This document shows, piece after piece, positions 11,008 through 21,505 of a stretch of DNA of 64,000 nucleotides (the first letter of the stretch is position 1; the number at the start of each line of letters is the position of its first letter). Location: the NCBI GenBank assembly GCA_963989385.1, contig OZ022501.1:84366979-84430978 (forward strand). The letters run 5' to 3'. Source of the DNA: Ctena decussata. Its lineage: Eukaryota; Mollusca; Bivalvia; Lucinida; Lucinidae. A model generated the notes under the pieces. The model made no database searches and was not told the origin of the DNA. It was given only the letters and a program-made list of their open reading frames with translations. The position numbers and the translations under genes were made by a program.

Positions 11008-11161
11008 AAGAATTGAAATTTGATTTTTCAGCGTTCATCGTGTGAAGAAGCCAGTGGTCGTCGCTAAAATTCTACAAGAAGCGCTTCGCACTTCATGAAA
11101 TTTTAGCTCCGCCCACTGGCTTCATCACACGATGAACCTGAAAATTCAAACTTCAATTCTT
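11008..11161. mobile_element. 154-bp foldback hairpin abutting a LINE
   Basis: AAGAATTGAAATTTGA pairs with TCAAACTTCAATTCTT. Inside that, TTCATCGTGTGAAGAAGCCA pairs with TGGCTTCATCACACGATGAA, and GCTAAAATTC with GAAATTTTAGC. The loop is GCGCTTCGC-like. LINE sequence begins directly at its right edge. Confidence 0.85.
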
Positions 11162-12826
11162 AAAGAGAATCTATCCAGGACAAGTCTGGGAAATGCCTTA
11201 CAGAAGAACAAGAGATTCTCAACAGATGGACAGAATATTGCTCAGAATTATACAACCATGAGACTGATGGTGACAATACGGTTCTGGACTGCAGTCAGCC
11301 CCCAGAAGAAGATCAGCAACCGATCCTTCGTGAGGAAGTTGAGGTTGCAGTAGCAGCACTGAAGGAGGGAAAATCTGCCGGAGTTGATAATATACCAGCA
11401 GAACTTGATTGATGTTTTAACAAATATCTGTAACAGGATCTGGAGAACAGGAGAGAGGCCTACCCCATGGACTCAGTCGCTGATTATTACCTTCCCTAAA
11501 AAGAGCAACCTACAGCTCTGCCAGACCTACAGAACCATCAGCCTCATCAGTCATTCAAGCAAAGTCATGCTGAAAGTCATCTTGAACAGGCTTAAGCCAT
11601 AAGCCAAAGAGATAATCGCTGAGGAACAGGCTGGGTTCCGAGCAGGAAGGAGCACCACTGAACAGATCTTCAACCTTAGAATCCTGTGTGAAAAGTATCT
11701 CCAATATCAGCAGAATCTGTACCATGCCTTCGTATATTAAAAAAAGCCTTTGACAGGGTATGGCATGCAGCCTTATGGGCCACCATGAGGAAGGACAATA
11801 TCAATGCTAACCTAGTTCGCACCATTGAGCAGCTATACGACAAGGCTACAAGTGCAGTACTGATAAATGGCAGCATAGGAGAACGGCTCAGAACAACAGT
11901 TGGAGTAAGACAAGGATGTATTCTGTCACCCGCCCTCTTCAACATTTTTCTCGAACGGATCATGTCTGATGCTCTGGAAGAACATGACGGAAAGGTTAGC
12001 ATAGGCGGCAAAAATATTACCAACCTGCGGTTTGCCGATGACATAGACGCTCTTGCTGAGGAAGAGCAGGAACTAGAAGCTCTAGTTGAAAGTCTCGACC
12101 AAACCTGCACAAGGTGTAAGATGGAGATCAGTGCTGAGAAGACCAAACTGATGACAAACAGCGCAGATGACATCCAGAGGGAGATCAAGGTACAGGGGCA
12201 GAAGCTGGGTACTTTAAGCAGCTTCAACTACCTCGGAGCAGTTGTCTCAGATGATGGCTCAAAACAGGAGGTTCTCTCAAGGATAGCACAAGCCACTTCA
12301 GCTTTGCCAAGCTGAAACCAATTTGGAGAGACAACAACATATCTCTTGGATCAAAGGTGAAACTTATGCGCTCTCTTGTCATTTCCATATTTCTATATGC
12401 TTGTGAATCATGGACCTTGACAGCAGAGTTAGAGGAAACAGATGAGATGCTACCGAAGGTTACTGAACGTTTCGTACAAGGACCATATGACCAATGAGGA
12501 AGTTTGCAGGAAGATCCAAGCAGCCATTGGAGAATATGATGAACTCCTGACGCTGGTCAAGAAAGGAAACTAAGGTGGTTTGGCCACGTCTCAAGGTCTT
12601 CTGGTTCAGCAAAGACAATTCTTCAGGGCACAGTGAAAGGAAAAAGAAGAAGAGGTAGACAGAAGAAGGGATGGGAAGACAATATAAAGGAGTGGACAGG
12701 AATGAATTTTGCCAGCTCAACAAGGGCAGCTGAAGACAGGACAAGGTGGAAAGGGATTGTTTTGAAGTCAGCTGTGGTGCCCCAGCGACCTAGTAAGGTT
12801 ATGGGATAGATTAAAATAGAATAGTT
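11162..12826 (+). pseudogene. Non-LTR retrotransposon (LINE) fragment with reverse transcriptase, decayed
   Basis: A 5'-truncated LINE open frame covers the region before the reverse transcriptase (RT), the RT palm and the C-terminal tail. Recognisable pieces in order: SGKCLTEEQEILNRW (near 11190), EEVEVAVAALKEGKSAGVDN (RT start), AEEQAGFRAGRST (near 11625), KKAFDRVW (11745), GVRQGCILSPALFNIFLER (11900), the catalytic FADD (12031-12042), EISAEKTKLM, YLGAVVSDDG, then a tail with RWFGHVS-type sequence. Frames are broken: TAA at 11600-11602, a shift in the A-run near 11740, a shift near 12315, and more in the tail. The best open piece is 11785-12315. The 3' end has GACCTAGTAAGG then a loose AATAGA-type tail. 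It is probably RTE-like, but the clade was not determined. It is dead as written. Confidence 0.9.
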
Positions 12827-13047
12827 GGAGAACAACTTTTGAGACTTTTCATATACTTCCATGGACGACTTTGCCCTTCCAAAAGATTGTCTTCTCTTAA
12901 AGGAAAGAAATCGCTCCTAGAATATAAAAAAATCCTATTTGAACTGTAGTTCATTATTGAGAAGGGAGGCCCCAAAATAAATGGGATAGTTGATTCCCAT
13001 GCAATCGTATCCATTGACATTATCATAATATACACTCAAGATTCTAT

Positions 13048-13200
13048 AAGGCACAGAAGAAGAGATGGGAAGACACAGTCTGAAAGAGTAGACAGGGATG
13101 TAATTTGACATGCCAACTAGAGCAGTTGAACACATAATTTGTTCGAAAGGGATTGTCATAACGTCATCTGTTGTCCCACAACGATACTGAAATGTTATAC
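13048..13200 (+). pseudogene. Older, more diverged 3' fragment of the same LINE
   Basis: CAGAAGAAGAGATGGGAAGA, then GAGTAGACAGGGATG, GCCAACTAGAGCAGTTGAA, GAAAGGGATTGT and TGTTGTCCCACAACGA follow the order and spacing of the tail in the 11.2-12.8 kb and 31.8-32.3 kb copies, with many substitutions and small indels. This indicates an older insertion of the family right beside the younger one. Confidence 0.7.
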
Positions 13201-13742
13201 GTTAGACTAGGCGATTCTGAAAAAAAAATATATATAAGTTCTGGAAATATGGAAATTTACACAAATGTACAATGTATGTAGCTTAAAGCAGAATGATCAT
13301 CTCACCACATGTTATTAAACTAATCTGTGGACTTGGAAATTCTGCTCCTTGCTCATGAAATTAAACTGCTATATTGGAGAGGCCGCAGTGAAGATGGTCG
13401 GAAAAGGTCGTCTACATCGACTGAAATCTACATTGGACACGATTATTCATTTAATCAGTCGCGTAATTAATTTCTTTTTAATTATCATGATGCATGCAGT
13501 AGCGGCCTTTCAAGTGTACGAATCTGCAATTTGTACGAATCTGCAACCTGTCACTGTATACTGGTTTCGTTAAGTCTAAATGCATGTTTTAGTTGAATTG
13601 ATCTTGGTAATATACTATACTGTTTGACAAACATTCTACATTTCGGCAGAGATGAAGGCATTCTAACGCCTTGTTTATACGGTTGATCATTCGCTTAATC
13701 CAACAGATAGCAGCTAAGATCATCTTTATCTGGTGGCTAAAT

Positions 13743-13795
<53 letters not shown>

Positions 13796-14243
13796 GTATA
13801 TTCATTGGTAAACTCCCTCATGACACTGATGATATGTAAGTGGAATTAATGATCTAATAATAAATCTCTCTGGCACGAAACATATTTAAAACAACGTCGC
13901 CAAAGCTTAATAACAGTCTGAAGTTTGATGCTATTATCTCACTACGAAATTGCTCTTGCAATCCATTTCCTAAATGTACTTTTAATCTGACATCAATATT
14001 TGCCAACTCGTAATTTTCTGACGGATTGATGAATTTGCCAAAGGCTTTATGAACTTTTGTTGATTTCAGATTGGATGTGATGTCCCAAGCGATAAAAATA
14101 GCCCTGGTTTGTCTAGTGATATTTTTTCGGACAGCTTCCTTTTCAATTAGATTTGAAGCTGTCTGAAATGGCATGAGGCGTTAAAAATGACAGGATACCA
14201 TGATTGGAGCCTGAAGTGTAGTTCATTTAAAATATGCACTATG
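13201..14243. other. Gene-free stretch with a (GA)n microsatellite
   Basis: Contains an AG dinucleotide run of about 46 bp at 13747-13793. No exon was recognised. A minus-strand open frame at 13854-14174 has no family resemblance that I can name. Confidence 0.45.
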
Positions 14244-14280
14244 CACATGCACTTAAGTCGAAACGACTTAAGTGCATGTG
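14244..14280. repeat. Perfect 17-bp inverted repeat with 3-nt loop
   Basis: CACATGCACTTAAGTCG, loop AAA, then the exact reverse complement CGACTTAAGTGCATGTG. Confidence 0.9.
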
Positions 14281-14303
14281 CGCAGTTTATATATTAAATA
14301 CTT

Positions 14304-14581
14304 TGTTGTTGCTGTGTTATTGATTTACGTCCACGTTAAACAGCTATGGTCTTGTCGGTACGGTCATTTAACCTGACCACACTATTCCTGGGCAGGCTTA
14401 GACCTCCTACGCGGTTAGCCAGTAGTGCTAAGTGCACTTACTTTCGCCAGGAACTGACAACTGCCCTTCTTAAATCAGCGTAAGGGGAAACTTTATTAAA
14501 GGGCCGGACCGGGGATAACCCGTGACCTCTGATTCTTGAGTCAGAAGCGCTACATGTACCGACCGCGCTACGCGGCCCGGC
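14304..14581 (-). mobile_element. tRNA-derived SINE, family 1, with intact tRNA-like head
   Basis: Read on the minus strand from 14581, the head starts GCCGGGCCGCGTAGCGCGGT (A-box-like TAGCGCGGTCGG). It has an anticodon stem-loop TCTGACTCAAGAATCAGA, which would carry a CAA (Leu-like) anticodon, and a degenerate B box GGGTTATCCCC. The body contains AAGGGCAGTTGTCAGTTCCT and CCCAGGAATAGTGTGGT, and the 3' end reads CAATAACACAGCAACAAC. A second copy lacking the head is at 20719-20925. RNA polymerase III would be the expected transcriber for the family. Confidence 0.75.
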
Positions 14582-15861
14582 ATTTTAAAGTGTATAATAA
14601 ATAGTAAGAAAAACAAACTGCAAATAACTCTCAACAGACTGCTACATGTAATCACAATTGGTTGTATCTGGATATTTTAAGTTTGCATAAGCACGAGACA
14701 GGCTTTATCAGGTTACAGCGGCTGATATTCGATCAACAAATGCTCAGGCATGCCTGTCATTCATCCGTATAATATGATAAGGATTTCCGCTATTTGCATG
14801 AAGAAAACTCTAGGTAAAGTATTTTAGCTACAGTTTTTGTTTTAACATGTCCCGAGTTTTACTTGCTAATCAGTTGCATGTTTATATTTGTGTAAACTGA
14901 TGTTCTTTCTTCAATCGTAAAAGTGGTTCCATTGCATACATTTTTCATTATTACCGTGTTTCTTAGGAAAGAAGATGTTTTCTTTCCTTTCTGAAACAAT
15001 CTCGGCGATCTAGATCGGATCTAGATCTTTAGGATTGTTTTGAAAGCGAACCTTTATTTTGTATCTGAATTATACTAAACTGATTTAAATATATGATGTC
15101 ATTCGAGTGAGGGGAAAATCCTGTTGCCCCGTCTTCTGGCAGAATAAATACGGTTCCTTTCATATAATGTTTGTGTAGCTTTGTCGGCTTGTTGTATGAT
15201 AATCTTTTATTAATAACACAGTGACTCACCTCCCTGAAAGACCTGAAAGTAGCTATCTTTAATGCATTTCCCTATTTTGTGAATATTTTATTTAATTTTG
15301 ATAACTGCAAAGTGAAACTTCATTTTCGTAACTTCCAATTAGACACCCTTTTACCACCTGAGAATTGGCATTGCAGACACATCATAAATATGTACATATT
15401 CAGCAGACAATAGGGGCAAGTATCATATGATCAGCTTGAATACCATGAAGAAGCCAATTTCATATAATATTTATGGGTCGGACCAGACACACGGAAGTAT
15501 ACAGGTCAAGGTACATGTTTATTAAGTGGGGTCTTGGTGAGTCGAGATGATAAAATAAGTAACGATAGAGCCATTATTGCCCAGAATTGCCCATTTTGTA
15601 CTAAGCAAGTAGAGCTACTTCAACACCATAATCACAAATACACTAAAGCCATGATAATGTATAAAAATCCTGATTTGTATTTTGTTTCCTTTTTTGTGCA
15701 AAAAAACTAGGACAGGAAGCCTAATGGACAGCTATGAAGATGCCTACTAGTACGATATTAGACATCCAAGGATCGTGATCCGTACCAGGGGTTTCCGCCT
15801 TGGAACGAATCGTAGATTCAGATGCAGGGGTTGGGGTGCGGAGGAGGGGGATCAAAACAAG
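14582..15861. other. Gene-free stretch, nothing recognised
   Basis: No exon or clear repeat. A small palindrome GATCTAGATCGGATCTAGATC-like motif lies near 15006-15028. Confidence 0.4.
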
Positions 15862-16199
15862 AAATTAAATTATTTGAGAAGGTTTGAGAAAATCTCACTT
15901 TTCCATTGAATGGTTTTCCAGGAAGCATCTCACTTATGATTCGAGAGGATCCTGGCATATAGTGCTCCTCCCGAATTATAAGTGAGGTGAAGCCAGAGAT
16001 CTGTTACCATAGCACCTATAGAATTACCGGTGTGCTTAGGTACCCTGGCAGAATGATGTCTCGATGACTTCACTTTGGCATCAATATGAACTCTAAGTTG
16101 CTATGGTAACATATCTATGACGCCATTGGTACAGGAGCATGGCATACAGTGCACGCCATGTTCCGCCAGTTTTTCAATGGATTACAAAATTAAATTATA
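15862..16199 (-). repeat. ~340-bp dispersed repeat, copy 1
   Basis: The reverse complement aligns through its length with 61578-61905. Shared phrases include AGAGTTCATATTGATG, GGTAACAGATCT, AATTATAAGTGA and CATTCTGCCA. AATTAAATTAT occurs at both borders of this copy (15862-15873 and 16188-16199), a possible target duplication. Confidence 0.75.
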
Positions 16200-16284
16200 T
16201 CCACAGAAACTTAAGATTTTTTCAAACAAACAATCACTCTGAAGTCATTTAATTCCCTGATTTATTAATAAGTAAACATCATAA

Positions 16285-16520
16285 GAGCCGCGACACGACA
16301 AAACCAACAATGTGGTTGTGCGCCCAGCGCAGACTCAGATCAGCCTGGGCATCCGCCCAGTCTGATCAGAGTCTTCGCTGTCCGCATGAAGGAAGCTTAG
16401 ACCCTAAGCTACCCTTTAAGCGCTTAGTGAAGCGTCTGTTCAGACTGGGTGGATGACCAGGCTGATCTGAGTCTGTGCTGGGCGCACAACCACATTGTTG
16501 GTTTTCTCGTGTCGCGGCTC
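16285..16520. mobile_element. GAGCCGCG foldback element, copy f
   Basis: Full-length copy, ends GAGCCGCGACACGAC and CGTGTCGCGGCTC. The exact duplication ATAA lies at 16281-16284 and 16521-16524. Both side hairpins and the central GCTTAGACCCTAAGC stem are present. Confidence 0.9.
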
Positions 16521-16828
16521 ATAAAGGAGTTCCTTTAAAAGCAATAAAGTGTAAGAAAGAAGGTGGTACAGAGTATATAGTTTCGGCTCATCACTGACCA
16601 TGTAATGAACTAGCATATTTTATGCGTGGAAACTCACAGTCCCTTGGTGCACCTTGAAAACCAAACCGATGTTCAGATTGCTTTCACTAGAGATACATCA
16701 TAGTGATAGTAAAACACATAGCATACAAATTTGACAGGAATTAAAGATTAGGACTCTGAACAATCCAAGAACAGTGCGAAAGAAACAAGCAGTTGGACCA
16801 GTGTGGGCATGTCCAAACATATTGAAGC

Positions 16829-17036
16829 CTTGACCCGACATAACCTATAAAGTGACATGTACGCCACGCGGAGACTGAGAACAGCTTTTGAATACGCCCA
16901 TATTTATCAGAGTATTTGCTATGAGCTTACATGGTAGCTTAGGGTTTGAGCTAGCTCCATGTGGACAAAAAAAAATACTGAACGGTCTAGGCGGATGGCG
17001 TACATGCCACTTGGTTGGATTATCGAGCCATGGTTC
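16829..17036. mobile_element. GAGCCGCG foldback element, copy g (strongly diverged)
   Basis: Starts CCCGACATAACC and ends ATCGAGCCATGG. The AGACTGAGAACAGC and GGGTTTGAGCTAGC stretches align to the family. An old copy about 310 bp from copy f. Confidence 0.65.
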
Positions 17037-17559
17037 ATTGGTTGTCAGCCTTCCGTAATAGATCCCTTCTTTACTGGATTGAGAAGGGCGTCAACATTTA
17101 TTTAGTCTGAGAGCTCACTCAAAGTCATGAAAATGAAGACAAAATAAATCTTTCAGTGTTATCTGTCCGTTATTGTGGTTCTAAGTCTTCCTATAAAAGC
17201 ATTGCCATCATGGATTTTGGTCATGACAGGTTTATTTTGCTGAAACAGGTATGCTTTTCTCCTCAAAACTTTTTGTGATTGAAAAACGTTCGTTTCGTTA
17301 TCAGCACAAGCCTTGTCGTTAAGGTACTGCTAAACGTGAATATGACTTGGTGGCTAACATATACGGGTGCTTTGTATTTTTAGGTGTAACAAGGACAATG
17401 TGCACTCATGTTCTGAATTACAGACTGAAATAATCTTAAGGTATACATACAGATTATTGTTTACAGTGTGGTTTGTTTGTTTTCTGGACTGATTCATTGA
17501 TAGGATAGGAAAACTTCATGCGGACCAAACAGCTAACTAAATGTTTGAGCCATGCAGAA
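17037..17559. other. Gene-free stretch, nothing recognised
   Basis: No coding or repeat structure identified. Confidence 0.4.
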
Positions 17560-17990
17560 GCAGAATCCCACCCCCAAACCAGTAATATATTACTGACCGT
17601 TCCTAAGCGGGACTTCTGTTGTGGTTCCTCGATATTACACGTTGGTATTTACGCAGTTGTATGGTCTCGAGCAATATGGTCACCTGAATAGCTGCCCATT
17701 CTGCTTTCTGTTTTGTTTTCGTTTTTATCTTGAAATAGAAAATAAGTAAAATGGATGTTGCTGCTGTTTTCAGTTAGGGTAGCTGAATGACCACCTGTTT
17801 GGAAAAGAGCTGTTCATTTGGTTTTTTGTGCGTGTCTTTCTTGAACGTTTGTCAACTTGCGTGTGTCATTCTTTCCCTTTTGGTTTTGAGGGTGGGATAT
17901 GGGATTTTATTGTGTTAATTCCTGTGATCATTGGCTATCGTTTTACTTTGTGCGGTGTTTGTTGTCTTTAGTCGTAGGCGCTCTTAAAAA
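17560..17990 (+). repeat. Dispersed repeat D, copy 1 (diverged)
   Basis: The phrase TATTACTGACCGTTCCTAAG then GGGACTTCTGTTGTGGTTCC matches TTATTACTTACCGTTCCAAG...GTTGCGGTTCC in the 38-kb and 41-kb copies. Its reverse complement matches 22.8-22.95 kb. GTAGCTGAATGACCACCTGT parallels GGCTGAATGACAGCCTGT at 38.46 kb. It has no conserved protein frame. Confidence 0.6.
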
Positions 17991-18490
17991 AACGAGCAGG
18001 TTATCCTAAATCAGAATAAACTAAATAGATTTGTGTTCCCCTCCCCCGCCTGCCCCATCTCCCTGCTCTTTGCCCCCTCATCAAAAATGTAGATGTAGTC
18101 ATGATTCGTAATCACAGAACATCAACCAACAATGCCTTATAGCTGTACCATGCTTTGTGAAAATATCTGGTACGGGTTTAAGGGTATAGAGAGGACATTA
18201 TTTCTTTACTAAAATTAAGAAGGGGTATAATTTTGAAAAAAAAAGGTTGAAAATAAACAAAATGGTTCTTAATTGCTTCAAATCGACTGATGATACTTGA
18301 TATTTCTACAATGGTTAATGAAAATATCTTCGAGAGATTTTAAGGTATACATCTGACACGAATTTACTACTGAAAATTCCCAATGGCATAAACAAAATGT
18401 AAATGGAGTTATGATTTTTGTAATTTATTACATGTATGAAAATATCTTCAACAGTTATAAAGTAATAGGCGATACACGATTTCCATATTT

Positions 18491-18770
18491 GAATTGTTCC
18501 TAGAGCAGACACGATTACAAACTAGAAATTTCGAAAGGTCCTTGAGGCCCCATAGCTCTATCGGTGATGTACTTTCACATAATATTTTATTTTGAGATCT
18601 TGCTGCAACCTTCTCACTGTTATTTAGTCATAGTATGTGGTCGTGATTGACAGATTTTAAATAATTTTGAAAACGTCGACGAGTTTCTGATAAAAGCGAT
18701 CTGAAAACATATCTACGTGTAGTAGATCATATTTAGTTACAACTGAAATGACCCGCTGTCGATATGGATC
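18491..18770 (+). repeat. Dispersed repeat U, copy 1
   Basis: ATTGTTCCTAGAGCAGACAC and CCCATAGCTCTATCGGTGAT recur at 21136-21230. The downstream part TTAGTTACAACTGAAATGACCCG recurs as TAGTTGTAACTAAAATGATCCCG near 21457. The middle differs because copy 2 carries an insertion. Confidence 0.65.
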
Positions 18771-18809
18771 GTTAACTTTATGACTTGGTAAAATACCATT
18801 TACAGGTAA

Positions 18810-19232
18810 GGGCGCGTTTACACGACCAAAGTTTCTATGTCACAGAAACTTTAACAAAGAAAGTATGACAAACATTTTGTGTTTACACGGAGCAAATTAT
18901 TTGTTAAAGAAAATGTGCCATAGAATCTTTGTCACATAAACTTTGGCAATGAAATATTTGCTGCAGTGTTCACACGACCGAATATTATTCGTCAAAGTTA
19001 CCTGCACCTATGATACAAAATCTTTGTCACATTTTCCACGCTTGTAGCAATGTTCTTTATTACATAATCTTTAGCAAAGTTCTCCGTTTACACGGACAAA
19101 TTTAATTCATCGAAGTAACTTTACCATATATATTTGTCATAGAAACATTGTCATATTTTGGCATTTACACGAGCAAATTTTTCTGTGACAAACCTACTTT
19201 GTCATAGAAACTTTGGTCGTGTAAACGCGCCC
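18810..19232. mobile_element. PIF/Harbinger-like MITE with 30-bp perfect terminal inverted repeats
   Basis: Starts GGGCGCGTTTACACGACCAA and ends with the exact reverse complement; the match extends 30 bp. The trinucleotide TAA lies on both sides (18807-18809 and 19233-19235), the usual 3-bp target duplication of Harbinger elements. The interior repeats ACTTTGNCATAGAAA and GTTTACACGNNCAAA several times. 423 bp, no coding capacity. Confidence 0.88.
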
Positions 19233-19246
19233 TAAGATATACAAAT

Positions 19247-19482
19247 GAGCCGCGACACGAGAAAACCAACAATGTGGTTGTGCGCCCAGCGCAGACTCAG
19301 ATCAGCCTGGGCATCCGCCCAGTCTGATCAGAGTCTTCGCTGTCCGCATGGAGGTAGCTTAAACCCTAAGCTACCATTTGACCGCTTAGCAAAGGCTCTG
19401 ATCGGCCTGGGCGGATGCCCATACTGATCTGAGTCTGCGCTTGGCGCACAACCACATTGTTGGTTTAGTCGTGTCGCGGCAC
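19247..19482. mobile_element. GAGCCGCG foldback element, copy h
   Basis: Full-length copy only about 10 bp beyond the Harbinger-like MITE. AAAT flanks it exactly at 19243-19246 and 19483-19486. The extended hairpin pairs almost throughout. It is the copy on which I traced the alternative cloverleaf fold. Confidence 0.9.
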
Positions 19483-20037
19483 AAATATACAATGTAAATT
19501 AAATGCTCCGATTCATTGGCTCACTTTTGCTTAATTGCATTGCTCAACGGGGAATCTGAAACATCTTAACTTTACGGAAGGACTTGCCATTTTTCAAACA
19601 ATTCTGCTTCTCCCTCTGTCTGCGATTTATATCACAATTAGAAGCACATCAACCGAAATATTACTACACAGACAAAGACCCCCCCCCACCCACCCAAAGA
19701 CAAAAAAAAAGTGATCAGGTGCGAGCGAGTAGTAAGCATTAACTGCCTGTTATAATGAAAAAAAGTTCAGATGTTTTGTACACTTTACCATTTTCAACAC
19801 AGATGTTTTGGCTCTTGGTTATAGGTAGACATTACATTTAAGTCCTTTAGAGACAACCTCGTAGCTAGCGAAAACATAACGTTAGGCTAACTTCGCATCA
19901 ACCTGATTTACGGCTCATCAAGTCAACAATGAAATGAAGACACTCACGGACAGACTCGCGGATGCCAGGTTGTGCCTGTTCAAGGGAACCTCCCTGGATG
20001 AGCCGTTATAACTAAATTGAGAAACAACTTTATGCAA
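19483..20037. other. Gene-free stretch with C/A run and a small inverted repeat
   Basis: A C-run and A-run lie near 19679-19712. ACGGCTCATC near 19910 is answered by GATGAGCCGT near 19996, bracketing about 100 bp, possibly a tiny MITE. No gene recognised. Confidence 0.45.
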
Positions 20038-20458
20038 CAATATTTACATTCTTGATGTATTTACTGAAAAGCCCTATAGTAAATCATTAGAACGTAATGT
20101 AGTTTATATTCCAATAATTACATTGAGACACGCGACGTCAATGACGTCAAAATAAACAATGGCTCTCTACAACCTGATTGGACGTCAGCAACGTCATGAC
20201 GTCATGCATGCCGTTCTGCTGTTAGCAGAAAAAACTGCGTGTACATGTTTTACTGCTTCAATTTTAGCGCTTATATAAGATTTTTCATGAAAGATTTGAT
20301 TGAAACGAATATAAATATAAGCAATGAACTTAATTTTTCTGAGATTTATCGAAGTGTAAACTACATTGGGTCACTAGCAAAGATTACATTCACTTTGCAC
20401 GTGACCCAATGTAGTTTACACTTCGATAAACCTCAGAAAAATGAAATTCATTCCTTAA
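20038..20458 (+). mobile_element. Hairpin element R, copy 1
   Basis: It has a CRE-like part (GACGTCAATGACGTCA and GTCATGACGTCATGCATG near 20127-20210) followed by a ~130-bp hairpin. In the hairpin, TTTATCGAAGTGTAAACTAC pairs with GTAGTTTACACTTCGATAAA, with TTGGGTCAC/GTGACCCAA closing the loop. The whole unit recurs inverted at 28733-29190. Confidence 0.8.
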
Positions 20459-20718
20459 ATAAAGTATAACAAATGACCGAAGACAATGCGAAAGAATGTG
20501 AAGTAAAGCAAAGACAAAACAGAAGAGTGCATCTTCGATACCGCTCAGATAAACCCAACATAAAGGATCTGTGCACAATTACGACAACAGCTAAAGCCAA
20601 AGGAATTTGTAACAGTTATTGGTCCCCCGACTTTTCTTAATTCCGCATTCTGCAGTTCCGTCCCTCCTTGACAGTTGATTTTTTACATTTTGAACTCAAA
20701 GTGTATAGAAAGTGGTTT

Positions 20719-20925
20719 TTGTTGTGTTATTGTTTAACGTCCAAAGTAAACAGCTGTAGTCATGTCGGGACGGTCAGTTAACCTAACCACACTATTCCTG
20801 GGCAGACTTAGACCTCCTAAGCGGTTAACCAGTACTAAGTGCATTTACTTTCACCAGCAACTGACAACTGCCCTTCTTGAATCATCAGAAGAGGAAATGA
20901 AAGTAAGTGGCTGGACCGGTATATA
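20719..20925 (-). mobile_element. tRNA-derived SINE, family 1, copy 2 (head missing)
   Basis: Matches the body of 14304-14581: CACACTATTCCTGGGCAGAC, CAACTGACAACTGCCCTTCT and GTTGTGTTATTGTTTAACGT. The tRNA-like head is absent, as in a 5'-truncated retroposon. Confidence 0.75.
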
Positions 20926-21135
20926 AAGTGGTATTGTAAGCACAAATCCTCATATAGTTTTGTACCTAACCTTTTTTCAAACTTTGCAGATGTTTCTGTC
21001 ATTATCTGAAAGCGTTCATGTGGTTTGGAGATATTTTTCAGATAAAGTTTATAACGGATTTTTGCTGCATTTAGTTCGACAGTCACTACAATTTACTGCA
21101 AGTTCTAGCGTGGTTTAATTTGCGACATTAGATTT

Positions 21136-21505
21136 AAATTGTTCCTAGAGCAGACACGGTTCCAAACAGAAAACTTCAAAAGGTCTTAAAGGCCCTATAG
21201 CTCTATCGGCGATATATTTTCACATAATAAACATTGTTACTATGTATATTATTACTAGTTGTAACATTAGATTATATCTGTTTGGTGGAGTACATATATT
21301 GACCCCCCCCCCCCCAAAAAAAAAAAAAAAAAAAAAAAAAAAAACATAACATGCACTTTCAATGCACGTTTTCTTTGAACTGAATATAGATTTTATAAAT
21401 TCCACTCAGCTAGTCATCCGAAGTTAGCAAGTCATTTCTGAGACGTTTATCAGGTACTAGTTGTAACTAAAATGATCCCGCCGCCGATTTAAAAGGGTTG
21501 ATCAG
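21136..21505 (+). repeat. Dispersed repeat U, copy 2, split by an insertion
   Basis: Aligns with 18491-18770 on both sides of a 189-bp insertion at 21266-21454. The insertion is bounded by an exact 13-bp direct repeat TACTAGTTGTAAC (21253-21265 and 21455-21467). Confidence 0.7.
21266..21454. mobile_element. 189-bp insertion with exact 13-bp target duplication
   Basis: The interior contains about 14 C followed by a long A run (21303-21343) and otherwise unique sequence. The 13-bp duplication suggests target-primed retroposition, but the A run is internal, not terminal, so the origin is unclear. Confidence 0.6.

Noticed and set aside
11676..12227. 183-residue minus-strand open frame
   Set aside because: Antisense shadow of the LINE reverse transcriptase frame. 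The plus strand carries the recognisable RT motifs including FADD.
14483..14581. Functional tRNA-Leu gene on the minus strand
   Set aside because: The B box is degenerate and the sequence continues directly into a repeat body found at another site without the head, so it is a SINE head, not a tRNA gene.
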